DNA from: Chitinophagaceae bacterium
GTDB lineage: Bacteria > Bacteroidota > Bacteroidia > Chitinophagales > Chitinophagaceae
Assembly: GCA_023229465.1 (NCBI GenBank)
Contig: JALNZE010000012.1
Coordinates: 30,962 to 94,961, forward strand
Direction: 5' to 3'
DNA: 64,000 nucleotides
A model generated the notes under the pieces. It saw only the letters and a program-made list of their open reading frames with translations, was not told the origin of the DNA and did no database searches. Shown here piece after piece: positions 53,506 through 59,982 of the stretch (position 1 is its first letter; the number at the start of each line of letters is the position of its first letter). The position numbers and the translations under genes were made by a program.

Positions 53506-55056
53506 TTAAGCCGGTTCGATAAATTTTATTTTCTCAACGGTGATGTTCTTGGTTTTTGCATTAATCTCATAATCCTTTATTAGTTCAAGCACATCATGGG
53601 CAACTGATTTTGATTTAGAAAAATCAATAATCACTTTTGAATTTACCGGGATTTTATCCAGTTCTTTTATCACATTTGCTTTATTAAAAAAGGAGACTTC
53701 TTCCGCTAAAACAAGGTGGTGAACTTCATGCCCTTCTTCTGTAGTTATGGTTTCTTTCATGTAATGTGAGTTGCGGTAACTATGGCGCAGGGTATAAAAG
53801 ATACCGAAGAAGACTCCGATGGTAATTCCTTTTAATAAATCGGTTGCCAATATCCCCACAACTGTTGCAACAAAAGGAATAAATTGTTCCCAACCTAATT
53901 TATACATCTGTTTAAAAAGAGATGGTTTGGCTAATTTATAACCGACCATAATCAATATGGCGGCTAAACTGGCAAGTGGAATCATATTAAGCAACCCGGC
54001 AATGGTAATAGCGCTGATTAATAAGAACACACCATGCAGTATAGCTGATAGTTTTGTTTTACCACCAAATGAAATGTTTGCAGAACTGCGAACAATTACC
54101 TGCGTAACAGGTAAACCGCCAATTAAGCCAGAAACAATATTTCCCAAGCCTTGTGCCTTCAACTCTCTGTTAGTAGGTGTAACCCTTTTTTGTGGATCTA
54201 TTTTGTCGGTAGCTTCAACACATAACAATGTTTCCAAACTTGCAACAATGGCTAATACAACAGCTACTTCCCATACTTTTATATTTGTTATTGCGGAAAA
54301 ATCAGGAAAGGTAAACTGATTGAAGAATTCCGTTAAGTTATGTGCAACCGGAAGCCTTACCACCTGGTCTTCGGCCAGGCTGAAATTTAATGTGCCACTT
54401 TGAAACAGATAATTCATCACAATGCCGAGAATCACTACCACAATTGGCCCTTGTATCAATTGAAATATTTTGTGTTTTTTTGTTAATACTTTATCCCATA
54501 ATACCAGGATGGCTATTGATATGGCAGCTATAAGTAAAGCTCCCGGGGTTATAACCTCAAAAGCCTTTGTTATGGATGATAAAGTGGTTCCGCCGTCTGT
54601 TTGGAAATACGATAAATCCCCTTCGGCGTCTTTGTCGTAACCTATCGCATGGGGTATTTGTTTTAAAATAATCAAAAGCCCAATACCGGTAAGCATTCCT
54701 TTAATGACAGAGGATGGAAAGAAGTAGGCAATAAAACCAGCTTTGGCAAAGCCCATAATAAGCTGTAAAATTCCGGCCAGCACAACGGCTAATAAAAAGG
54801 CAGGCCAGGAACCAAGTGCTGCGATAGAGGTTAACACGATTACAGCCAACCCGGCAGCGGGGCCGCTAACCCCAAGCGGCGACCCACTTGCAATACCCAC
54901 TATAATACCACCGACAATACCGGCAATAATACCGGCAAATAATGGCGCCCCCGATGCCAAAGCTATACCTAGGCATAAAGGAACAGCCACAAAAAAAACG
55001 ACAATACTTGCGGGGAGGTCGCTTTTCAATTCTTTAAACATATTTTTTACTTGCAT
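53506..55056 (-). CDS. SulP-family anion (probable bicarbonate) transporter
   Basis: 516-residue inner-membrane carrier with about 10-12 hydrophobic segments. It opens FKELKSDLPASIVVFFVAVPLCLGIALASGAPLFAGI and includes GSPLGVSGPAAGLAVIV, NRELKAQGLGNIVSGLIGGLPVTQVIVRSSANISFGGKTKLSAI, all SulP hallmarks. After the membrane part comes a region (VHHLVLAEEVSFFNKANVIKELDKIP, KVIIDFSKSKSVAHDVLELIKDY) consistent with a C-terminal STAS domain. The adjacent carbonic anhydrase suggests bicarbonate as substrate, but sulfate cannot be excluded. Confidence 0.88.
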   Translation of the reverse strand: MQVKNMFKELKSDLPASIVVFFVAVPLCLGIALASGAPLFAGIIAGIVGGIIVGIASGSPLGVSGPAAGLAVIVLTSIAALGSWPAFLLAVVLAGILQLIMGFAKAGFIAYFFPSSVIKGMLTGIGLLIILKQIPHAIGYDKDAEGDLSYFQTDGGTTLSSITKAFEVITPGALLIAAISIAILVLWDKVLTKKHKIFQLIQGPIVVVILGIVMNYLFQSGTLNFSLAEDQVVRLPVAHNLTEFFNQFTFPDFSAITNIKVWEVAVVLAIVASLETLLCVEATDKIDPQKRVTPTNRELKAQGLGNIVSGLIGGLPVTQVIVRSSANISFGGKTKLSAILHGVFLLISAITIAGLLNMIPLASLAAILIMVGYKLAKPSLFKQMYKLGWEQFIPFVATVVGILATDLLKGITIGVFFGIFYTLRHSYRNSHYMKETITTEEGHEVHHLVLAEEVSFFNKANVIKELDKIPVNSKVIIDFSKSKSVAHDVLELIKDYEINAKTKNITVEKIKFIEPA

Positions 55057-55087
55057 AATCAGTTGCTTTTAGATGTAATGAGGCGAA

Positions 55088-55155
55088 GATAGTAGTTTTA
55101 TTCTAAATGATAGTAATACTATCTTATTAAATTGTAAAACTTTTAACTATTTTTG
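55088..55155. promoter_or_regulatory. Divergent promoter region with GATAGTA palindrome
   Basis: A perfect 15-bp inverted repeat GATAGTAATACTATC lies at 55109-55123, with an extra half site GATAGTA at 55088, between the divergent sulP and tetR-like genes. A TATTTTTG box at 55148-55155 fits a promoter for the regulator. This is the expected place for a TetR operator that could control both sides. Confidence 0.65.
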
Positions 55156-55228
55156 CACTGTACACATCAATTATTCTAATTTTACAGCGTCGGCAAATCA
55201 TAAATAGTTACAGAAAATAAACAACCGT

Positions 55229-55903
55229 ATGGAATTACACTTACAAATAAAAATGAATGAAAAATTGTTTCTCAGAAACCCGGAGCAATCTGACTTGGGA
55301 AAAAAAATAATTTTGCACAGCATACAATTGATACATAAAAACGGGTTTGAATCCTTCACCTTTAAAAAACTGGCAGAAGATATTGGTACAACCGAAGCGG
55401 GTATTTACCGATACTTTGAAAACAAACATCGTTTGCTCATCTATATCGTAGCATGGTACTGGAGCTGGCTTGAATACCGGGTTACTGTTCATACCAATAA
55501 TATTAAGGACCCTGTTGTTAAGCTCAAAAGAGTAATAAAGTTATTAGCTATAGCTGTTGAGGACGATGTTAAAACCAGTTATGTTAATGAAAGCATTCTA
55601 CACCAGATTATCATTACAGAAGGTTCCAAAGCCTATTTAACCAAAAAAGTATCTGAAGATAACAGGGACCACCTGTTTAAACCATACAAAGACCTTTGTG
55701 CAAAAATTGGCGATATTATCCTGGAGTGTAATCCCAAATACAAGTATCCAAAATCTTTGTCAAGTACCATTATTGAAATGGCGCATTTCCAGAATTTTTT
55801 TATGAATAATCTGCCTGCACTGACCGATTTTGGGAAGACTAAGGATGAATCTAAGATTGTTGCTTTTTTGGAAGAACTGGTGTTTTCCAGTATAAAGAAA
55901 TGA
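55229..55903 (+). CDS. TetR-family transcriptional regulator
   Basis: 224 residues. N-terminal helix-turn-helix: GKKIILHSIQLIHKNGFESFTFKKLAEDIGTTEAGIYRYFENKHRLLIYI (residues about 24-75), typical of TetR; the C-terminal ligand-binding part is all-helical and not informative. An ATG eight codons later (MNEKLFLRNP) is another possible start. It is divergent from the SulP/carbonic anhydrase set and the GATAGTA palindrome sits between them, so it likely regulates that set. Confidence 0.88.
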   Translation: MELHLQIKMNEKLFLRNPEQSDLGKKIILHSIQLIHKNGFESFTFKKLAEDIGTTEAGIYRYFENKHRLLIYIVAWYWSWLEYRVTVHTNNIKDPVVKLKRVIKLLAIAVEDDVKTSYVNESILHQIIITEGSKAYLTKKVSEDNRDHLFKPYKDLCAKIGDIILECNPKYKYPKSLSSTIIEMAHFQNFFMNNLPALTDFGKTKDESKIVAFLEELVFSSIKK

Positions 55904-55944
55904 TGAGCGCAATATTTAATAGGATATTTTTTGAGCCAGGCTTA

Positions 55945-55958
55945 TAAAACGTGGTTTA
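55945..55958 (+). repeat. 14-bp inverted repeat, left copy
   Basis: TAAAACGTGGTTTA here is the exact inverted match of 58006-58019. The pair brackets the Fic fragment and two unknown genes, a layout seen for mobile or excised segments. Confidence 0.5.
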
Positions 55959-56067
55959 CCCTGAAACTTATTTTGGATTATATCGTTGAAATCTATTTTC
56001 ATTAAAAGTCAAATTATTGGCAAAAAAGTAAAAAAGTGCCGAAATTTTGATTTTATAAAGATTCCCT

Positions 56068-56262
56068 CTATATTTTAGCTACCGGTGTTCCCTTCAAACC
56101 TTCATTTACCAGATGCCCTAAGAATTTTGCGAATGGTTTAATATTTTGTTTCACACTTGCTTTTTCCAATGCCCCCATGTAAGCTGCTCTTTGTTGAACA
56201 GACACTACTGTCCAGGGGTATCCGCCAGAAGCAAGCATAGCATTTAAAATAAATCTGCCCAT
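56068..56262 (-). pseudogene. C-terminal fragment of a Fic-family protein
   Basis: GRFILNAMLASGGYPWTVVSVQQRAAYMGALEKASVKQNIKPFAKFLGHLVNEGL matches the end of Fic-domain proteins just after the HPFxDGNGR active site. The catalytic motif and everything before it are missing. No intact Fic gene is adjacent. Confidence 0.65.
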
Positions 56263-56303
56263 TCTGAATTATTTATATTTACCGGCACTAACTTTTTATT
56301 TAA

Positions 56304-56795
56304 ATGAACTTAGCTACTAACAAAAGCGGTCTGGAGCAACAGTTGGAAGATATGAAGCGCTTAAATGCTATCTTTGAGAAAATCAATCGACTTTCAAATG
56401 ACTTCGCCTGGGCCAATGCATTTACCGATGATTTGTTTATGCACCAACCATTTCTGTTGTCCATGCTGACGGGCTACCAATTTGATTTGTCAGCGCTTGA
56501 GCTGGATGAAGCCCTAAAACTCTATATTGCGGTTTGGGAATACTTTAAGGTTAATCCAAAAGTGAAAACCAACGCAATAACGGAAGCCCAGTTTGACCGT
56601 TTTCACAATATCAATATTAAAGTATTTGTGGTAAATGATCCGGCAGACAGAGAAACCATGACGGTGTTGCTGGCAGCGATCTTTGAACGATTTGTAAATC
56701 GGCCGGTACTCTTCAATATGGAAACACAAACAAAGGGAGCCCTTATGATCGGTGTGAAAAGCATCATTGAGTGCTTTGAAGAGATCACATCTTAG
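56304..56795 (+). CDS. Unknown helical protein, 163 aa
   Basis: 163 residues, mostly helical by composition, with no signal peptide or membrane segment. No family recognised. It starts about 40 bp after a Fic remnant on the other strand and precedes another unknown gene in the same direction, so the two may form a small operon. Both lie between the 14-bp inverted repeats. Confidence 0.6.
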   Translation: MNLATNKSGLEQQLEDMKRLNAIFEKINRLSNDFAWANAFTDDLFMHQPFLLSMLTGYQFDLSALELDEALKLYIAVWEYFKVNPKVKTNAITEAQFDRFHNINIKVFVVNDPADRETMTVLLAAIFERFVNRPVLFNMETQTKGALMIGVKSIIECFEEITS

Positions 56796-56848
56796 TATTT
56801 GCATGGTTTTCAAATAATATACTTTAATAAACAGAAAATATAAATGCT

Positions 56849-57799
56849 ATGGGTATAGCTGACGACTTTATGAGCTCATTTTTTGAGCACTATCCTGAGG
56901 CCAGGAGCGGTAAATTGAGCATGGAGGAATTGAACAGGCTTATGGCTGAATTTCAGCATAAGGGGAACAACAGCCCTCTGGATGATTTCGATGGGTTAAG
57001 CCCCGCGCAAATGAACGTTTTACTGTATGAGCCGCTTTCAGGTAACTGTATATTGCAGTTTAACAGATCTATGGATCAGCACCTGGAAGAGGTTCCGTTG
57101 CTTCAGCTATCAGAATTGCTGCTGATGGAAATCCGGGATGCAGGCAAGCTAAAGCTGACGGTAAAAGGAAACCTGCCCGTTCGTGTATGTGAGTTGCTTT
57201 ACAGCCAACAGTTGATCAAATGGGAATACATGGAATATATGAAAAGAGTGCGGGAGGAGGATATCCCGTATATAGGGCCCTTGAAACATTATTTGCTGAG
57301 CCAGGGGATTATTAAAAAACGTGATAATGCATTCTCCTTAACAGAAAAAGGAGCTGAATTTCTAAAGGAAAGTAGGGCTGCACGCTTTATCAGCCTGTTT
57401 CTTTTCTTCGCCGGTCGCTTTCACTGGGGGAATTTTTATGGTCTGCAAGATAATGGAAAATACGGACAACTTGGCTGGGCCTTCTCATTGGTACTGTTGT
57501 CAAAATATGGTGATAAAGCCAGGGAAAGTCAAATTTACAGCCTCAAAGTAATGCAGGCATTTGAAAAAGAACTGTGGGATACCCGTGGGGCCAAAGGCAA
57601 GGAAGAACACATACTGTCTTATAACCGGGCCTATGCTGTCCGTTTTTTTGACTGTTTTGCCAATTGGTTTGGTTTAGTTAACATTGAAAGAAAAAAGAAT
57701 CTCAGCATCTCTTTCTTCGATCAACGGGTCGTAAGGAAATCAGAACTCTTTGACCAGTTGTTTGAACCGATTACCGATAAATCTTCAAACCGTGGTTAG
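56849..57799 (+). CDS. Unknown protein, 316 aa
   Basis: 316 residues, mainly helical, cytoplasmic. It has acidic N-terminus (MGIADDFMSSFFEHYPEARSG), a motif LSPAQMNVLLYEPLSGNCILQFNRS near 47-80, and a C-terminal domain with aromatic residues (FHWGNFYGLQDNGKYGQLGWAF, WFGLVNIERKKNLSISFFDQ). A central winged-helix-like segment (IGPLKHYLLSQGIIKKRDNAFSLTEKGAEFL) is possible. No family recognised. Read with the preceding gene. Confidence 0.65.
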   Translation: MGIADDFMSSFFEHYPEARSGKLSMEELNRLMAEFQHKGNNSPLDDFDGLSPAQMNVLLYEPLSGNCILQFNRSMDQHLEEVPLLQLSELLLMEIRDAGKLKLTVKGNLPVRVCELLYSQQLIKWEYMEYMKRVREEDIPYIGPLKHYLLSQGIIKKRDNAFSLTEKGAEFLKESRAARFISLFLFFAGRFHWGNFYGLQDNGKYGQLGWAFSLVLLSKYGDKARESQIYSLKVMQAFEKELWDTRGAKGKEEHILSYNRAYAVRFFDCFANWFGLVNIERKKNLSISFFDQRVVRKSELFDQLFEPITDKSSNRG

Positions 57800-57921
57800 G
57801 ATGCTGATCGATAAAGGCTAACTAAAATTCACATACCACCAAATGTGACGAAGAACCAATTAGATTCGCGAATTAGCTAGAATGCTTTACAGTAAAAGGT
57901 TCCCTGAGAAAAAGGTATCAT

Positions 57922-57936
57922 AAAGAAAAGAAGAAC
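57922..57936 (+). repeat. 15-bp direct repeat AAAGAAAAGAAGAAC, left copy
   Basis: Identical to 63143-63157 on the far side of the CRISPR array. The surrounding sequence also resembles the complement of the 3' half of the CRISPR repeat. Purine-rich, so chance cannot be excluded. Confidence 0.4.
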
Positions 57937-58005
57937 CTATGATACCTAAAAGGATACCTTTTAGATTGATATAATATGATATGGAATTACACTCGGTAGG
58001 GGATT

Positions 58006-58019
58006 TAAACCACGTTTTA
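58006..58019 (-). repeat. 14-bp inverted repeat, right copy
   Basis: TAAACCACGTTTTA, exact inverted partner of 55945-55958. Confidence 0.5.
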
Positions 58020-58032
58020 CATCTAGAATAAT

Positions 58033-58062
58033 GCAAAAAGCCACTCGAAAGAGTGGCTTTTG
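58033..58062 (-). terminator. Terminator downstream of tRNA-Asp tail
   Basis: GCCACTC/GAGTGGC stem flanked by A and T runs, directly after the tRNA-Asp 3' tail on the reverse strand. It looks like the original terminator of a tRNA gene whose body is no longer here. Confidence 0.8.
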
Positions 58063-58075
58063 CGGACCGGACGGG
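58063..58075 (-). other. tRNA-Asp 3' end scar (candidate attachment site)
   Basis: Reverse strand CCCGTCCGGTCCG equals the end of a Bacteroidota tRNA-Asp (acceptor half CCGGTCC plus discriminator G). No D-arm or anticodon follows; sequence diverges at once. A tail plus native terminator without the tRNA body is the classic footprint of an element that integrated into a tRNA gene, with the intact copy restored at the far end. Confidence 0.55.
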
Positions 58076-58222
58076 TACGTGTTTGACTTCGTAACCTATT
58101 GTCCTTTAATATGTTGCAGCATTCAAAAAATCAGAATGCCCGAATGAATACCTTTCTTAAAAGGAGCCTTAATACTAAACACCATAAAGATAATAAAATC
58201 CTGTCAGCCGCCTACTGCCTAT

Positions 58223-59002
58223 TTATATTAATTCAATGATTTCTTTACGCACAATTTCTATTGCTTTTGGAACATCATAGTCAATCCCTTCCCTGATTAG
58301 AAAATGCATATCACCAGTAAATTGTGCTGATTGCATTTTAGCATCAAGATTTAATTCAAATTCTCTTCGGCTTACAGTGTGGTTCTCTTCTTTCATATAC
58401 TTTTCCCAACTTTCTACAATCTTTTGCGGTTGGCAATCAAGTTTCGTAACAGCGTACCAAAGATCAAATAAATCCCTTCCTTTTTTCCGTTGATATAAAG
58501 CCCTGAGTTTTGTACTCAATAATTCCTCCAATGTGAAAGTTGTTATTGTTCCTTCACTGTTATGCCAGGAAGAAGCCAATTGAAAAGGTATTTGCTGATA
58601 CCCAAACACCGTAAAATGTTCCCTTGTATTGACTTCAATTTTCAGTTTCATCTTTTGACCACCTTCGCTTTCAAAGCGGTAGACCATTGTGTTATTATGT
58701 TCCTTTTGTTTACGTGCCGGTGTACCTAAAAAGGATAAGCATTCCCTGAGTTGATCCATCACCGGGCCAAAGGGTTCTGCTTTGATCTGTACCAGATCAA
58801 TATCTTCTGAATATCGAGCCGCTGGCTGGAAATACAATTTATGCAAAGCTGTTCCTCCTCTGAATGCCAGTTTCTCTTTCAGTTCAGTATCCGAAAAGAT
58901 AGCATTGAGTGCCCTGCTGATAATTAAATCCTGCTCCACCTGGTAATCATCCCGCCACGGTGCATGTTGCCTCCATTCATCTATGTATGCTTTAGGTATC
59001 AT
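58223..59002 (-). CDS. abiEii: AbiEii toxin (type IV TA nucleotidyltransferase)
   Basis: 259-residue toxin of the AbiE abortive-infection system. The nucleotidyltransferase motif RGGTALHKLYFQPAARYSEDIDLV is complete near residues 48-71, with further family pattern KLKIEVNTRE and LEELLSTKLRALYQRKKGRDLFDLWY. Such toxins modify tRNA or other targets and block growth when phage disturbs the antitoxin. It overlaps the antitoxin gene by 4 bp and is read with it. Part of the defence island beside the CRISPR array. Confidence 0.88.
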   Translation of the reverse strand: MIPKAYIDEWRQHAPWRDDYQVEQDLIISRALNAIFSDTELKEKLAFRGGTALHKLYFQPAARYSEDIDLVQIKAEPFGPVMDQLRECLSFLGTPARKQKEHNNTMVYRFESEGGQKMKLKIEVNTREHFTVFGYQQIPFQLASSWHNSEGTITTFTLEELLSTKLRALYQRKKGRDLFDLWYAVTKLDCQPQKIVESWEKYMKEENHTVSRREFELNLDAKMQSAQFTGDMHFLIREGIDYDVPKAIEIVRKEIIELI

Positions 59003-59811
59003 ATATCGGATTCTATTTCTGTATTAACAATAACACGCCAATCATTGCCAGTAATTTTTGATTTGTGATTTTTATCTCCTGCATCCAGTAGTGCTGCATG
59101 ATATTTTTGTTGCCGAAGCCATTCTTTTAATGGCAATATTTTTTCTGAATAGCCTAAAAACTCCAATAAATATCCTAATCGCTGTACAGCCATCAAACTG
59201 AAATAACGCCCGGCTACTTCTACTAATTTATCTGAATCTATTTCTTCGGAAAGTTCCTGCAATACAGTTGCTACCTGGTTGATACCTCCGGCGTGCCTGC
59301 TATAATAACACAAATCAAGTGCAGTTAACTCAGGAGAAGAAACCATTACATAGCCTGCGTTAGTTTTCTGTTGTACTATATCCTTTTCCTGCCAGCTTTT
59401 CTTATAAATAAACTCAATGCTTGCATAAGGCTTACGAATAGCAGGTAATACAGGCGGGGGAACTATCACAGCATATTTTTGTGGTTGCTGATGTGCTGCT
59501 CCATACCATGCTGCTGCATTTAAAAGACCAATATAATAAGGTCGTTTTAATAACTGCATCATTCCATCAATATAATAAGTTACAGGCGGTGCTCCTGTGA
59601 TGCGATACTCTGGTGGAACAATGGCATAAAACCCTTTGCGGATCAGGGCCACCTTTTGTTTTTTGAGGAGAGGCTGTAATTGTTTCTGAACAGCGGTTTG
59701 GTCAATCTGTAATTGTTTTTTTGTTTCTTCCAAAGTAAAAAAATACTTTCCTCTACCTTGAATATCATCCAGGTATTGATTTAGCTGTCCGTATGATTGA
59801 CCACTTTTCAT
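58999..59811 (-). CDS. abiEi: AbiEi antitoxin / transcriptional repressor
   Basis: 270 residues from MKSGQSYGQL; a longer start at 59826 would be a TTG. An N-terminal winged-helix part (LDDIQGRGKYFFTLEETKKQLQIDQTAVQKQLQPLLKKQKVALIRKGFYAIVPPEYR) is typical of AbiEi, followed by the antitoxin C-terminal domain. AbiEi proteins bind an inverted repeat in their own promoter. Such a repeat, ATACAAGATT...AATCTTGTAT, lies just upstream. Confidence 0.87.
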   Translation of the reverse strand: MKSGQSYGQLNQYLDDIQGRGKYFFTLEETKKQLQIDQTAVQKQLQPLLKKQKVALIRKGFYAIVPPEYRITGAPPVTYYIDGMMQLLKRPYYIGLLNAAAWYGAAHQQPQKYAVIVPPPVLPAIRKPYASIEFIYKKSWQEKDIVQQKTNAGYVMVSSPELTALDLCYYSRHAGGINQVATVLQELSEEIDSDKLVEVAGRYFSLMAVQRLGYLLEFLGYSEKILPLKEWLRQQKYHAALLDAGDKNHKSKITGNDWRVIVNTEIESDI

Positions 59812-59820
59812 TAGGTAAAA

Positions 59821-59859
59821 ATACAAGATTTATACCTAAAAAAGGGAATAATCTTGTAT
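59821..59859 (-). promoter_or_regulatory. AbiE operator inverted repeat
   Basis: ATACAAGATT (59821-59830) and AATCTTGTAT (59850-59859) form a perfect 10-bp inverted repeat with a 19-bp spacer next to the abiEi start. It is a good candidate for AbiEi autorepression, as shown for other AbiE systems. Confidence 0.65.
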
Positions 59860-59982
59860 AAATACCTATTATGAAGTAATTATTTATTATATATGATATA
59901 GCAGTAAAATGTTAAAAATAATTGATAATCAGTTATTTTATATTGATTTTGATTTGTTTAAGTATGCAATTTATTTTGGTGT
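59860..59982 (+). other. A/T-rich presumed CRISPR leader side
   Basis: About 120 bp, strongly A/T-rich, between the AbiE operator and the first CRISPR repeat. By repeat orientation it is the upstream side. No gene or clear promoter box. Confidence 0.45.

Larger units (their letters stand above)
57800..58032. other. Intergenic region with short inverted repeats
   Basis: Gap between the unknown gene and the tRNA-Asp scar. It contains the stem GGTATCAT/ATGATACC (57914-57946), the palindrome TAAAAGGATACCTTTTA just after it, and the right copy of the 14-bp inverted repeat. No gene. Confidence 0.5.

Noticed and set aside
57914..57946. tracrRNA gene in the gap left of AbiE
   Set aside because: It resembles only the complement of the 3' half of the repeat and lacks the part that must pair with the 5' repeat half; there is no following terminator in the right place.
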